NCBI GenBank assembly: GCA_036493475.1
Contig: DASXPS010000182.1
Coordinates: 1 to 32,203, forward strand
Origin: Sporichthyaceae bacterium
Lineage (GTDB): Bacteria; Actinomycetota; Actinomycetes; Sporichthyales; Sporichthyaceae
DNA: 32,203 nucleotides
Direction: 5' to 3'
Part shown: piece after piece, positions 18,386-27,845 of the stretch
Layout: the number at the start of each line of letters is the position of its first letter
Position numbering within the stretch: position 1 is the stretch's first letter
Notes under the pieces: model-generated
The model's database searches: none
Seen by the model: the letters and a program-made list of their open reading frames with translations, nothing else
Told to the model about the DNA's origin: nothing
Translations under genes and position numbers: made by a program

Positions 18386-18391
18386 TAGGCT
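18386..18391 (+). promoter_or_regulatory. Candidate -10 box for gltBD
   Basis: TAGGCT lies 183 nt before the gltB start and resembles the -10 boxes of hisF and lgt. It implies a leader of about 175 nt. An in-frame, Cys-rich upstream extension of gltB begins at ATG 18482 within it. Confidence 0.35.
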
Positions 18392-18574
18392 TGGTGGACC
18401 GCCGCTGGGCCAGAGTTGTCCCGCAGATTTGTTCGGCCCTCGGCTACCGCCTTGGGCCTGCCACCCTCCGCGCACCACACGATGCGCCTTTGTGGGTACC
18501 ACCGTCAGTGTCGACGTCATCCCGCCTGTTGCGGTAGCCCGCAGCGTCACCTTCCAAACCCGACGGGAGTCCCT

Positions 18575-21500
18575 GTGCCTGTTGGTCCGCCGGCGCCCCA
18601 AGGCCTGTACGACGGCCGCCACGAACACGACGCCTGCGGTGTCGCGTTCGTCGCGACGATGAGCGGCGTTGCGTCCTACGACATCGTCAGCAAGGCACTG
18701 ACCGCGCTGCGCAACCTCGAGCATCGCGGCGCCGCCGGTTCCGACCCGGACTCCGGTGACGGCGCCGGCATCCTCACCCAGGTCCCGGACGCGTTCCTGC
18801 GCGCCTGCGTGGACTTCCCGTTGCCCGCCGCGGGCAGCTATGCCGTCGGTGCCGCGTTCCTCTCGCAGGACGCCGAGGAGCGCACCGCGGCCGAGGCCCG
18901 GATCGAACAGATCGCGGTCGACGAGGGTCTCAGCGTGCTCGGCTGGCGGGACGTCCCGATCACCCCGAGCCTGCTCGGCGCGGCGTCCGGGGCCACCGTG
19001 CCGGTCGTCCGCCAGGTGTTCGTGACCCCCGACGAGACCAGCCCCGCGACCGCCGCCTTCCGCCGCGGCGACACCGCGCTGGCGCTGGAACGTCAGGCTT
19101 TCGTGCTGCGCAAGCGCGCCGAGCGGGAGGCCGGGGTCTACTTCCCGAGCCTGTCCGCACGCACCCTGGTCTACAAGGGCATGCTGACCACCGGCCAGTT
19201 GGAGCCGTTCTACCCCGACCTGTCCGACCGTCGGTTCGCCACCGCGATCGCGCTGGTGCACTCCCGGTTCTCCACCAACACATTCCCGTCCTGGCCACTT
19301 GCCCACCCGTACCGCTACATCGCGCACAACGGCGAGATCAACACCGTGATGGGCAACCGCAACTGGATGCGGGCCCGCGAGTCGCAGCTGATCACCGAGG
19401 AGATCCCCGGCGACCTGGAGCGGTTGTTCCCCATCTGCACGGCCGGCGCCAGCGACTCGGCGAGCTTCGACGAGGTGCTCGAGCTGCTGCACCTGGGCGG
19501 GCGTTCGCTGCCGCACGCGGTGCTGATGATGATCCCGGAGGCCTGGGAGAACAACCCGGACATGGACCCGGCGCGCCGCGCCTTCTACGAGTTCCACGCC
19601 ACGCTGATGGAGCCGTGGGACGGCCCGGCGTCGATCACCTTCACCGACGGCTCTCTGGTGGGTGCGGTACTGGACCGCAACGGCCTGCGGCCCTCCCGGT
19701 ACTGGGTGACCGACGACGGCCTGGTCGTGATGGCCAGCGAGGTCGGTGTGCTCGACCTCGACCCGGCGCGCATCCTGCGCAAGGGCCGGCTGCAGCCCGG
19801 CCGCATGTTCCTCGTCGACACCCGCGAGGGCCGGATCGTCGAGGACGAGGAGATCAAGTCCGCACTGGCCGCCGAACGCCCGTACGACGAGTGGCTGCAC
19901 GCCGGGCTCATCCACCTGGAGCAGCTGCCCGAGCGCGAGCATGTCGCCTACACCCACTCCTCTGTGACGCGGCGTCAGCAAACCTTCGGGTACACCGAGG
20001 AGGAGCTGCGCATCCTGCTCGCGCCGATGGCCCGCACCGGTGGCGAGGCGCTCGGGTCGATGGGCACCGACACCCCGATCGCGGTGTTGTCCGGCCGGCC
20101 GCGACTGCTGTTCGACTACTTCACCCAACTGTTCGCGCAGGTGACCAACCCACCCCTGGACGCGATTCGCGAGGAGCTGGTCACCTCGCTGTCCACCTCG
20201 ATCGGCCCCGAGGTCAACGTGTTGACCTCGTCCGGGGCGCACTGTCGGCAGATCACGCTGCCGTTCCCGGTCATCGACAACGACGAGCTGGCCAAGCTCG
20301 TGCACATCAACGCCGACGGGGACAAGCCCGGCTTCAAGGCGGTCAACGTCACCGGCCTGTACGAGGTGGACGGCGGCGGTGCGGCACTGGCCGCGCGGCT
20401 GGACGCCATCTGTGCTGAGGTGTCCGAGGCCATCGCCGACGGCGCCCGGGTCATCGTGCTGTCCGACCGGCATTCCGACTCCGAGTTCGCACCGATCCCG
20501 TCGCTGCTGCTGACCGGCGCCGTGCATCACCACCTGATCCGGGAGAAGACCCGTACCCGGGTGGGGCTGGTGGTGGAGGCCGGTGACGTACGCGAGGTGC
20601 ACCACGTCGCGCTGCTCGTGGGTTTCGGTGCCTCCGCGGTGAACCCCTATCTGGCAATGGAAACCGTCGAGGACATGGCCAACGCCGAGGTGCTGCTCGA
20701 CATCGCACCCGAGAAGGCCGTGCGCAACTTGGTGAAGGCGCTCGGCAAGGGCGTGCTGAAGGTCATGTCGAAGATGGGCGTGTCGACCGTGGGCTCCTAT
20801 CACGGCGCGCAGATCTTCGAGGCCATCGGTCTGTCGCAGGAACTCGTCGACAAGTACTTCACCGGCACCACCTCACAACTCGGCGGCATCGGTATCGACG
20901 TGGTCGCCGAGGAGGTGTTCCGCCGGCACCGCATCGCCTACCCACTGGGCGGTATCTCCGCCTCGCACCGCAAGTTGGCCATCGGCGGGGAGTACCAGTG
21001 GCGCCGCGAGGGCGAGCCGCACCTGTTCGACCCGGACACGGTGTTCCGGCTGCAGCACGCGACCCGGTCGCGGCGCTACGACATCTTCAAGCAGTACACG
21101 ACCCGGGTGGACGACCAGGCCAAGCGGCTGATGACGCTGCGCGGGCTGTTCGCCCTCCGCGAGGGACTGCGCCCGCCGGTGCCGATCGACGAGGTCGAGC
21201 CGATCTCGGAGATCGTCAAGCGGTTCAACACCGGGGCGATGTCCTACGGCTCCATCTCCGGCGAGGCGCACGAGACGCTGGCCATCGCGATGAACTCCCT
21301 GGGTGGTCGCTCGAACACCGGCGAGGGCGGCGAGGATGCGGACCGGCTCTACGACCCGGCCCGGCGTTCAGCGGTCAAGCAGGTCGCCTCGGGTCGGTTC
21401 GGGGTCACCGCGGAGTACTTGACGAACTCCGACGACATCCAGATCAAGATGGCGCAGGGCGCCAAGCCCGGCGAGGGCGGCCAGTTGCCCGGCCATAAGG

Positions 21501-23128
21501 TCTACCCGTGGATCGCCAAGACCCGGTACTCCACGCCGGGCGTGGGGCTGATCTCCCCGCCGCCGCACCACGACATCTACTCGATCGAGGACCTCGCGCA
21601 GCTCATCCACGACCTGAAGAACGCCAACCCGGCCGCGCGTATCCACGTGAAGCTGGTCGCCGAGGTCGGGGTCGGCACCGTGGCCGCGGGGGTATCCAAG
21701 GCGCACGCCGATGTGGTGCTGATCTCCGGGCACGACGGCGGCACCGGTGCCTCGCCGTTGACCTCGCTGAAGCATGCGGGTGCGCCGTGGGAGCTCGGTC
21801 TGGCCGAGACCCAGCAGACGCTGCTGCTCAACGGCCTGCGCGACCGCATCGTGGTGCAGACCGACGGTCAGCTCAAGACCGGCCGCGACGTGATCATCGC
21901 CGCGCTGCTCGGTGCGGAGGAGTACGGCTTCGCCACCGCGCCGCTGGTCGTCTCCGGCTGCATCATGATGCGGGTCTGCCACCTGGACACCTGCCCGGTC
22001 GGCATCGCCACGCAGAACCCGGTGCTGCGCGAGCGGTTCACCGGCAAGCCGGAGTTCGTGGTCACCTACTTCGAGTACGTCGCCGAGGAGGTGCGGGAAA
22101 CCCTGGCCGCGCTGGGTTTCCGTTCAGTGGCCGAGGCCATTGGGCACGCCGAGGTGATCGACGTGTCCGCGGCGGTGGCGCACTGGAAGGCGTCCGGGCT
22201 GGACCTCACCCCGATCCTGCACGTGCCGGAGATTGAGGAGGGCGCGGCCCGCTACTGCACCACCGCGCAGGACCACGGGCTGGACAAGGCGCTGGACAAC
22301 CAACTCATCGCGCTGTGCGCGGATGCCATCGCGCACTCCGCGCCGGTGCGCGCGCAACTGAGCATCCGCAACGTCAACCGCACCGTGGGCACCATGCTGG
22401 GCCACGAAGTGACGAAGCGTCACGGCGGCGTCGGTCTGCCCGACGGCACCATCGATCTGACCTTCGTCGGATCGGCGGGGCAGTCGTTCGGCGCATTTGT
22501 GCCGGCCGGTATCACACTGCGGCTGGAGGGCGACGCCAACGACTACCTGGGCAAGGGCCTGTCCGGTGGACGGCTGGTGGTCCGCCCGGACCGCGGCGCG
22601 ACGTTCACCGCCGAGGACAACATCATCGCGGGCAACGTCATCGCCTACGGCGCCACCGGCGGGGAGATCTTCCTGCGCGGCGTGGTCGGCGAGCGGTTCT
22701 GCGTGCGCAACTCCGGCGCGCTGGCGGTCGTGGAGGGCGTGGGCGACCACGCCTGCGAGTACATGACCGGTGGCCGCGTGGTGATCCTCGGACCGACCGG
22801 ACGCAACGTGGGCGCGGGCATGTCCGGTGGCGTGGCGTTTGTGCTGGACCTGGACCCCACCGACGTGAACGGTGAGATGGTCGACCTGGACCCGCTCGCC
22901 GAGGAGGACCGCGAGTTCCTGCGCGACGCGGTGACCAAGCATGCCGAGGCCACCGACTCCGCTGTCGCGGCCAAGCTGCTCGACGGCTGGCCCGCCGCCG
23001 TCGAGCGGTTCGGCAAGGTCATGCCGAAGGACTACAAGCGGGTGCTCGAAGCCCAAGCGGCCGCGGCCGCCGAGGGCCTGGACAGTGAGGCGACCATGCG
23101 CAAGGTGATGGCGGCGTCCCATGGCTGA
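18575..23128 (+). CDS. gltB: Glutamate synthase (NADPH) large subunit
   Basis: GltB (1517 residues) takes the amide of glutamine and 2-oxoglutarate to two glutamates, with electrons from GltD. GTG 18575 with GGGAG 5 nt upstream gives a 20-residue propeptide before Cys21 in [12 protein letters not shown], the nucleophile exposed on maturation. The order is a class II amidotransferase domain (about 21-420, with NGEINTV and [10 protein letters not shown]), a central domain, and the FMN/2-oxoglutarate synthase barrel with [22 protein letters not shown] and [14 protein letters not shown]. The 3Fe-4S motif [19 protein letters not shown] is at about 1129-1145, and the C-terminal GXGXG beta-helix has GGRLVVRP and [11 protein letters not shown]. 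Length is normal. It overlaps gltD by 8 nt. Confidence 0.97.
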   Translation: MPVGPPAPQGLYDGRHEHDACGVAFVATMSGVASYDIVSKALTALRNLEHRGAAGSDPDSGDGAGILTQVPDAFLRACVDFPLPAAGSYAVGAAFLSQDAEERTAAEARIEQIAVDEGLSVLGWRDVPITPSLLGAASGATVPVVRQVFVTPDETSPATAAFRRGDTALALERQAFVLRKRAEREAGVYFPSLSARTLVYKGMLTTGQLEPFYPDLSDRRFATAIALVHSRFSTNTFPSWPLAHPYRYIAHNGEINTVMGNRNWMRARESQLITEEIPGDLERLFPICTAGASDSASFDEVLELLHLGGRSLPHAVLMMIPEAWENNPDMDPARRAFYEFHATLMEPWDGPASITFTDGSLVGAVLDRNGLRPSRYWVTDDGLVVMASEVGVLDLDPARILRKGRLQPGRMFLVDTREGRIVEDEEIKSALAAERPYDEWLHAGLIHLEQLPEREHVAYTHSSVTRRQQTFGYTEEELRILLAPMARTGGEALGSMGTDTPIAVLSGRPRLLFDYFTQLFAQVTNPPLDAIREELVTSLSTSIGPEVNVLTSSGAHCRQITLPFPVIDNDELAKLVHINADGDKPGFKAVNVTGLYEVDGGGAALAARLDAICAEVSEAIADGARVIVLSDRHSDSEFAPIPSLLLTGAVHHHLIREKTRTRVGLVVEAGDVREVHHVALLVGFGASAVNPYLAMETVEDMANAEVLLDIAPEKAVRNLVKALGKGVLKVMSKMGVSTVGSYHGAQIFEAIGLSQELVDKYFTGTTSQLGGIGIDVVAEEVFRRHRIAYPLGGISASHRKLAIGGEYQWRREGEPHLFDPDTVFRLQHATRSRRYDIFKQYTTRVDDQAKRLMTLRGLFALREGLRPPVPIDEVEPISEIVKRFNTGAMSYGSISGEAHETLAIAMNSLGGRSNTGEGGEDADRLYDPARRSAVKQVASGRFGVTAEYLTNSDDIQIKMAQGAKPGEGGQLPGHKVYPWIAKTRYSTPGVGLISPPPHHDIYSIEDLAQLIHDLKNANPAARIHVKLVAEVGVGTVAAGVSKAHADVVLISGHDGGTGASPLTSLKHAGAPWELGLAETQQTLLLNGLRDRIVVQTDGQLKTGRDVIIAALLGAEEYGFATAPLVVSGCIMMRVCHLDTCPVGIATQNPVLRERFTGKPEFVVTYFEYVAEEVRETLAALGFRSVAEAIGHAEVIDVSAAVAHWKASGLDLTPILHVPEIEEGAARYCTTAQDHGLDKALDNQLIALCADAIAHSAPVRAQLSIRNVNRTVGTMLGHEVTKRHGGVGLPDGTIDLTFVGSAGQSFGAFVPAGITLRLEGDANDYLGKGLSGGRLVVRPDRGATFTAEDNIIAGNVIAYGATGGEIFLRGVVGERFCVRNSGALAVVEGVGDHACEYMTGGRVVILGPTGRNVGAGMSGGVAFVLDLDPTDVNGEMVDLDPLAEEDREFLRDAVTKHAEATDSAVAAKLLDGWPAAVERFGKVMPKDYKRVLEAQAAAAAEGLDSEATMRKVMAASHG

Positions 23129-24590
23129 CCCCCGCGGCTTTCTCACCACCGGACGCGAGGTCGCCAAGCGACGCCCGGTCGACGAGCGGCTAAACGACTG
23201 GAACGAGGTCTACCCCGAGGACGGGGTGGGCCGCGCGCTGCTGCCGATCATCACCAAGCAGGCCGGGCGCTGCATGGACTGCGGCATCCCGTTCTGCCAC
23301 TCCGGTTGCCCGCTGGGCAACCTGATCCCGGAGTGGAACGACCTGGTGTGGCGCAACGACTGGCAGGAGGCCATCGAGCGACTGCACGCCACCAACAACT
23401 TCCCGGAGTTCACCGGGCGGTTGTGCCCGGCGCCCTGTGAGCCGGCCTGTGTGCTCGCCATCAACTCCGACCCGGTGACCATCAAGAACGTCGAGGTCGC
23501 CATCATCGACCGGGCCTGGGACTCCGGGTGGGTCGTCCCGCAACCCCCGGAGCGGTTGAGCGGCAAGACCATCGCGGTGATCGGGTCCGGGCCGGCCGGC
23601 CTGGCCGTCGCCCAGCAGTTGACCCGGGTGGGACACACCGTGGCCGTGTACGAGCGCGACGACCGCATCGGTGGCCTGCTGCGCTACGGCATCCCCGAGT
23701 TCAAGATGGAGAAGCGCTACCTGGATCGTCGGCTGCGCCAGATGAAGGCCGAGGGCACCAAGTTCCGCCCCGGCGTCAATGTCGGCGTGGATGTGACGGC
23801 CGATCAGTTGCAGAACAAGTTCGACGCGATCGTGCTCGCCGTGGGCGCCACCGCGGCCCGGGAGCTACCGGTGCCGGGGCGCGAACTGGGCGGCATTCAC
23901 CAAGCCATGGAGTACCTGCCCTGGGGAAACAAGGTGTGCGAGGGTGACCTCGAGGTCAGCCCGATCAGCGCCGAGGGCAAGCACGTCATCATTATCGGCG
24001 GCGGAGACACCGGCGCGGACTGCCTGGGCACCGTACACCGGCAGAAGGCCGCGTCGGTGACCCAACTGGAGATCATGCCGCAGCCGCCGGGCGATCGACC
24101 GGAGAGCCAGCCGTGGCCCACCTACCCGATGATCATGCGCACCGCGAGTGCGCACGAGGAGGGCGGGGAGCGGGTCTACGCGGTGTCCACCAGCGAGTTC
24201 GTCGGCGATGCGGACGGCAACGTCGCCGCTCTGCGGCTGTCCGAGGTGCGGTTCGTGGACGGGAAGATGGAACCGGTGCCGGGCACCCAGCGGGAGATCC
24301 CGGCACAGCTGGTGCTGTTGGCCATGGGCTTTATCGGCCCAGAGCGCAACGAGCTGATCAACGACCTTGAGGTGGAACTCGACGCGCGCGGCAACGTCGC
24401 CCGCGACGAGTCCTACGCGTCCAGCGTGGACGGAGTGTTCGTGGCCGGCGACGCGGGGCGCGGCCAGTCGCTGATCGTGTGGGCGATCGCCGAGGGCCGC
24501 GCCTGCGCCGCGGCGGTGGACGCCTACCTCACCGGTCACACCGCCCTGCCCGCGCCGATCCCGCCGTCCGCGCGCCCCCTGGTGGTCTGA
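23121..24590 (+). CDS. gltD: Glutamate synthase small subunit
   Basis: GltD (489 residues) oxidises NADPH through FAD and passes electrons through iron-sulfur clusters to GltB. Cluster ligands are in [16 protein letters not shown] (from Cys51) and CPAPCEPAC (from Cys102). The FAD-binding fold follows at [15 protein letters not shown] (about 153-167), with [20 protein letters not shown]. The NADPH fold is at [14 protein letters not shown] (about 289-302), and the C-terminal FAD contact is [19 protein letters not shown]. The ATG lies inside gltB (8-nt overlap), so the two subunits are coupled. It is followed after about 15 nt by one of the inverted palindromes. Confidence 0.97.
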   Translation: MADPRGFLTTGREVAKRRPVDERLNDWNEVYPEDGVGRALLPIITKQAGRCMDCGIPFCHSGCPLGNLIPEWNDLVWRNDWQEAIERLHATNNFPEFTGRLCPAPCEPACVLAINSDPVTIKNVEVAIIDRAWDSGWVVPQPPERLSGKTIAVIGSGPAGLAVAQQLTRVGHTVAVYERDDRIGGLLRYGIPEFKMEKRYLDRRLRQMKAEGTKFRPGVNVGVDVTADQLQNKFDAIVLAVGATAARELPVPGRELGGIHQAMEYLPWGNKVCEGDLEVSPISAEGKHVIIIGGGDTGADCLGTVHRQKAASVTQLEIMPQPPGDRPESQPWPTYPMIMRTASAHEEGGERVYAVSTSEFVGDADGNVAALRLSEVRFVDGKMEPVPGTQREIPAQLVLLAMGFIGPERNELINDLEVELDARGNVARDESYASSVDGVFVAGDAGRGQSLIVWAIAEGRACAAAVDAYLTGHTALPAPIPPSARPLVV

Positions 24591-24605
24591 CCGCCTCCCA
24601 CTCTC

Positions 24606-24667
24606 ATCTTCGTCCGGCGTTTCGGGGTATCAACCTGCTCTGATAGCCCCAAACCCCGGACGAAGAT
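24606..24667. repeat. Palindrome copy 1 (left border of DUF559 unit)
   Basis: The arms are 24606-24632 and 24641-24667, 27 nt each with 24 matches and an 8-nt loop. The core is CGTCCGGCGTTTCGGGGTAT. The same sequence recurs in opposite orientation at 25648-25709. Unpaired positions 13 and 22 of the arm are mismatched in both copies, so the copies share a conserved sequence rather than only the ability to fold. It may also end gltD transcription. Confidence 0.75.
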
Positions 24668-24682
24668 GGGTGGGATGGGTGG

Positions 24683-25579
24683 TCAGGCGGCGCGCGAAAG
24701 CATCGTGCCGACCTCGCGCACGATGAGTTGTGGGGTGCGGAAGACATCCCGTGCCGTGTAGCGCAACAGCGGCAGATCGCCCAGCAGCATTCCGTTCTCC
24801 CGCCGGAGGTCGGCGATGTGGTGTTCGGCCTCCGCATGCTGCTCTCCGTCGTACTCAATGCCGAAATTCGGCCGCCGAAAGCGCATGTCGGGGATGCCGA
24901 GCAGTGTCCCGTCGGCGGCGTAGTAGGGCTCGTTGAGGTAGTCCGGCTCGGGGAGTCCTCCTTGCACGATCACCATCCGCAACCGTGATTCCATTGGCGA
25001 CGCGGCTCCCGGACGGGCCAGCGCCACCGCCTCGCGGACCTTGCGCACGTGTGGCCAGTACGGGCGCTCGTCGGCGTATCGCATCAATCCCTGCGACGTG
25101 ACCAGGCGAGCGTGCAGGAAGCCGTCTGCCCAGACCACCGCTTCGACGAACGTGGAGGCGGCCATCAAGCCGAAGCAGGTGCGCTCCGGAGTGCTGATGG
25201 GGATGCCGTGCCACTCGTCGATGTCCTCGGGGTCGAGGGCCAATCGGCTGGTCCGCGCTCCGGCCAAGACCATGCCGTACTTCTCCCGCGACCCCGCGAG
25301 ATGCAAGGGGATCGTTGTGCCCGTCGGCGGGGTCCAAACCCCGTAGAGCCAGGCCGCGGTCACACCGGTGACGATGGCATGTGCCGGGGAAGCCAGCCGC
25401 ACAGCGTCGAAGCGACGTTGGTCGGTCAGCGGGAGCGAGGCGTGCACCGAGACGTTCCGGAACAGTCGGCGCCAGCACTTCGACCGCAACTGATCAGGCG
25501 TCAGCCCCGCGGCGGCGCCGAAGTCGTGGTGGAAGGGTCCGGTGAGGAGGACATCCGGGACGTAGGGAGTAGGAGCCAT
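24683..25579 (-). CDS. AbiEi-like wHTH / DUF559 (Vsr-fold) nuclease-like protein
   Basis: This 298-residue protein starts at ATG 25577-25579, with MAPTPYVPDVLLTGPF; the frame is open to 25639 but without family similarity or a clear ribosome site. Residues about 14-90 resemble the AbiEi antitoxin-type N-terminus, with GLTPDQLRSKCWRRLFRNVS, and VTGVTAAWLYGVW with a STPERTCFGL segment. The C-terminal region (about 200-295) matches DUF559, a very-short-patch-repair endonuclease-like fold: MESRLRMVIVQGGLPEPD, GIPDMRFRR, FGIEYDGEQHAE, and a D..R...L helix, with candidate catalytic Glu/Asp in GIEYDGEQH. The family is multicopy and patchily distributed in actinobacteria; no substrate is known. No toxin gene is next to it. 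It is convergent with gltD and bracketed by inverted palindromes. Confidence 0.7.
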   Translation of the reverse strand: MAPTPYVPDVLLTGPFHHDFGAAAGLTPDQLRSKCWRRLFRNVSVHASLPLTDQRRFDAVRLASPAHAIVTGVTAAWLYGVWTPPTGTTIPLHLAGSREKYGMVLAGARTSRLALDPEDIDEWHGIPISTPERTCFGLMAASTFVEAVVWADGFLHARLVTSQGLMRYADERPYWPHVRKVREAVALARPGAASPMESRLRMVIVQGGLPEPDYLNEPYYAADGTLLGIPDMRFRRPNFGIEYDGEQHAEAEHHIADLRRENGMLLGDLPLLRYTARDVFRTPQLIVREVGTMLSRAA

Positions 25580-25647
25580 GGACGGAACTCTGACTCCGTC
25601 GCCGGCCCCCTGGCTTCGCTTTCGCCGCCCTGTGGACAAACACGCTC

Positions 25648-25709
25648 ATCCTCGTCCGGGGTTTCGGGCTATCGAGCGGTCCTGATACCCCTAAACGCCG
25701 GACCAAGAC
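25648..25709. repeat. Palindrome copy 2 (inverted relative to copy 1)
   Basis: The arms are 25648-25674 and 25683-25709 with an 8-nt loop. Arm-to-arm pairing is weaker here (seven mismatches). Each arm differs from the corresponding arm of copy 1, read in the opposite orientation, at only three of 27 positions. It lies between the DUF559 gene start and the end of the ML-domain gene and could serve as terminator for the latter. Confidence 0.7.
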
Positions 25710-25724
25710 GGTGGTTCGGCGCCC

Positions 25725-26198
25725 TCAGCGGACCTTGAAGGGGACGCGGACGCAGAGCAGTTGGTCGTCGTGTTGGTCGGCGGCGGTCAGCGTCAGGTTG
25801 TATCTCCCCGGCGGCGCCTGGTCGGGGACCGGCACCCGCTTGTGCAGCGAGAAGTCGCCCGCCGGTAACGGCAGGTGCACCACGTCCGCGAGCCGGCCGC
25901 TGCGGTGCAGCAGGGGCGCGCCGAGGTAGCTGACCCGCAGGTCGTAGCTGCCGCCGGTGACCCGCTGGCGCAACGTGCCGCGCACACTCACGGTCACGTC
26001 GCGACCCGCCTGCAGCGGGTAGGGATCGACGTCGACGGCACTCACCCTGGCGGGGGAGCCCGTGCCGCAGTTGGTGAAGGGCAGCGAGTCCGCAACGGCG
26101 GCCCGGGCGGGAGCCGCCACGGTGACCGCGGTGGCGAGCAGTGCGGCCGCGCCGCCGGAGGCGAGCAGACGGGTTGGGTAACGGCGGTCGGCGGGCAT
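25725..26198 (-). CDS. Secreted ML-domain (NPC2/MD-2-like) lipid-binding protein
   Basis: This 157-residue protein starts at ATG 26196-26198 with GGAGG 6 nt upstream. A signal peptide ends near ARA (residue 33). The mature chain fits the ML (MD-2-related lipid-recognition) fold in order: FTNCG (Cys44), DPYPLQAGRDVTVSV, GGSYDLRVSYLGAPLL, LPLPAGDFSLHKRVPVPD, APPGRYNLTLTAADQ, and LLCVRVPFKV (Cys149). Cys44 and Cys149 match the first and last cysteines that pair in human NPC2; the other two NPC2 disulfides are absent. Plant and fungal ML proteins carry the same PYP, GDF and PPG.Y motifs. ML proteins bind sterols or phospholipids in a beta-sandwich cavity, so an extracytoplasmic lipid-binding role is inferred. 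It is divergent from the FAD oxidase gene (148-nt gap). Confidence 0.75.
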   Translation of the reverse strand: MPADRRYPTRLLASGGAAALLATAVTVAAPARAAVADSLPFTNCGTGSPARVSAVDVDPYPLQAGRDVTVSVRGTLRQRVTGGSYDLRVSYLGAPLLHRSGRLADVVHLPLPAGDFSLHKRVPVPDQAPPGRYNLTLTAADQHDDQLLCVRVPFKVR

Positions 26199-26346
26199 GA
26201 AGACCTCCGGAATGGGTGCTGGTCGATGTCAGCGTGCCGGCCGAACCCGGGATTTTCCCGCCGGCGCCGGGCGAGTCGTTCTGACGGGCAATCTGTTGAT
26301 CGACTTTGCATTCCGCTAACGCGTCGGATGCTGAAGACTGCGCGCC

Positions 26347-27783
26347 ATGACGCTGATGCAGAGCGGAAGTCTAAATGCCCTGCGCACCGAGGTGCGCGGC
26401 GAGGTCTGCGGCCCGGAGGATGCCGGTTACGACCAGGCCCGCAGCGTGTGGAACGCGCAGATCGACCGTCGACCGGCCGCGGTCGTGTACTGCGCGGACG
26501 CCGCCGACGTCAGCGCCGCGATCCGCTGGGCCCGGGCCGAGGGCGTCGGCCTGACCGTCCGCGGCGGCGCGCACAACGCGTCGGGTTCCGCGGTGTGGGA
26601 CGGCGACCTGATGATCAACCTGGCGCGCTGCAACGCCGTCGAGGTCGACCCGGCGGCCCGCATCGCGCGCGTCGGCGGCGGGGCGCTGCTCGGTGATCTG
26701 GACGCCGCAACCCAGGCGCACGGATTGGCCGTGCCCGCGGGGGTGGTCAGCCACACCGGCGTCGGCGGGCTGACCCTCGGCGGCGGCATGGGCTGGTTGT
26801 CCCGCGACCTCGGCCTGACCATCGACAACCTGCTCGGCGCCGAGGTGGTGCTCGCCGACGGCAGTGTCGTGGAGGCCAACGAGACCGAGCACGCCGAGCT
26901 GTTCTGGGCGTTGCGCGGCGGCGGCGGCAACTTCGGCGTGGTCACCCGCTTCGATTTTCGGTTGCACCCGGTCGGCCCGATGATCCAACTGGGCATGCTG
27001 TTCTGGGACGTCGAGGACTCGGCCGCCGGTCTGCGGGCCTGCCGCGACCTGGCGGCGCAACTCCCCGCCGGGTTCGGGTTCATCATCGGCGGAATGAACG
27101 CCCCGCCCGCCCCGGTGGTGCCCGCCGAGCATCACCTCAAGCCCGGCGTCATCGCCCTGCTCGTCGGCTACGGCACCCCGGAGGAGCACGCGGCACAGGT
27201 GGACCGGCTGAAAGAGGCCTCTCTCGCTGACGCTCGAGGGGGGCGCGGGACCTGCCCGCCGCTGTTCGAGTTCGTCTCCCCGATGCCGTACGTCGCGCTG
27301 CAGCAGATGTTCGACGAGGGCAACTGCTGGGGCCTTTACAACTACGAGAAGGGCACGTCGCTGCCCGAACTCTCCGATGACGTCATCGACACCCTGGTCG
27401 AACAACTAGCCGCACGGTCGGTGCCGACCCACATGGTGTTGATGTATCTGATGGACCGGAAGTACTGCGCGGCCGCCGAGGACGCCACCGCCTGGGGTGG
27501 CCGGCGTATCCCGTACTGGGCCACGTTCATCCTCGGCGTCAACCACACCGAGGACACCTGGGGCAATGGTCGGGACTGGGTACGCGCCACCTGCGCGCGG
27601 CTGGGTGCGTTCTCCGACGGCATCGGCACGTACATCAACTCCCTGGTCGACGACGACCCGGACCTCGACACGCTGCGCGCGACCTACGGCGCGAAGTACG
27701 AACGGCTGCGCCGGGCGAAGGCCACCTACGACCCGGACAACGTGTTCCGTCGTGGCGCAAACATCACACCGGCGGGCACGTAA
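26347..27783 (+). CDS. FAD-linked oxidase, berberine-bridge-enzyme type
   Basis: This 478-residue oxidoreductase has a PCMH/VAO-type FAD domain (about residues 35-215) and a C-terminal BBE segment. RGGAHNASG contains His76, the usual site of covalent 8-alpha FAD attachment. GVGGLTLGGGMGWLSRDLGL and FWALRGGGGNFGVVTRF are diagnostic. The second covalent Cys of bicovalent members is not seen at GVVSHTGVGG, so attachment is probably single. The BBE end has a DPDNVFRRG motif with the typical NxF. A signal peptide is absent, so it is cytoplasmic. The substrate cannot be predicted; relatives oxidise sugars, alkaloids or polyketides. No biosynthetic cluster surrounds it. A short stretch, LADARGGRGTC (about residues 296-306), looks like a local insertion. 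Confidence 0.88.
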   Translation: MTLMQSGSLNALRTEVRGEVCGPEDAGYDQARSVWNAQIDRRPAAVVYCADAADVSAAIRWARAEGVGLTVRGGAHNASGSAVWDGDLMINLARCNAVEVDPAARIARVGGGALLGDLDAATQAHGLAVPAGVVSHTGVGGLTLGGGMGWLSRDLGLTIDNLLGAEVVLADGSVVEANETEHAELFWALRGGGGNFGVVTRFDFRLHPVGPMIQLGMLFWDVEDSAAGLRACRDLAAQLPAGFGFIIGGMNAPPAPVVPAEHHLKPGVIALLVGYGTPEEHAAQVDRLKEASLADARGGRGTCPPLFEFVSPMPYVALQQMFDEGNCWGLYNYEKGTSLPELSDDVIDTLVEQLAARSVPTHMVLMYLMDRKYCAAAEDATAWGGRRIPYWATFILGVNHTEDTWGNGRDWVRATCARLGAFSDGIGTYINSLVDDDPDLDTLRATYGAKYERLRRAKATYDPDNVFRRGANITPAGT

Positions 27784-27833
27784 CGTTGCCTGCCCGGCAC
27801 GGCAATTTCGCACGCCCGTAACGGCATTGCCCC

Positions 27834-27839
27834 TAGGGT
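27834..27839 (+). promoter_or_regulatory. -10 box for leaderless pyk
   Basis: TAGGGT ends 6 nt before the pyk ATG with no Shine-Dalgarno sequence. The spacing fits a leaderless message. Confidence 0.55.
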
Positions 27840-27845
27840 CACCTC

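Larger units (their letters stand above)
24606..25709. mobile_element. Candidate palindrome-bracketed unit carrying a DUF559 gene
   Basis: Two inverted copies of one imperfect palindrome border a single accessory gene encoding an AbiEi/DUF559-type protein. No transposase, target duplication or attachment site is visible. A non-autonomous mobile unit is an inference; two bidirectional terminators of one family around an ordinary gene is the alternative. Confidence 0.35.

Noticed and set aside
18251-20803. An 850-residue minus-strand open frame over gltB
   Set aside because: It is a GC-driven shadow of gltB with His/Val/Gly-rich low-complexity translation.
24683-25579. A complete AbiE toxin-antitoxin pair
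   Set aside because: Only the AbiEi-like N-terminus is present, fused to a DUF559 region; no AbiEii nucleotidyltransferase gene is adjacent.
27226-27246. Short GC-rich dyad-like stretch inside the FAD oxidase gene
   Set aside because: The arms pair poorly and the frame stays open; it may be a local insertion but not a definable repeat.
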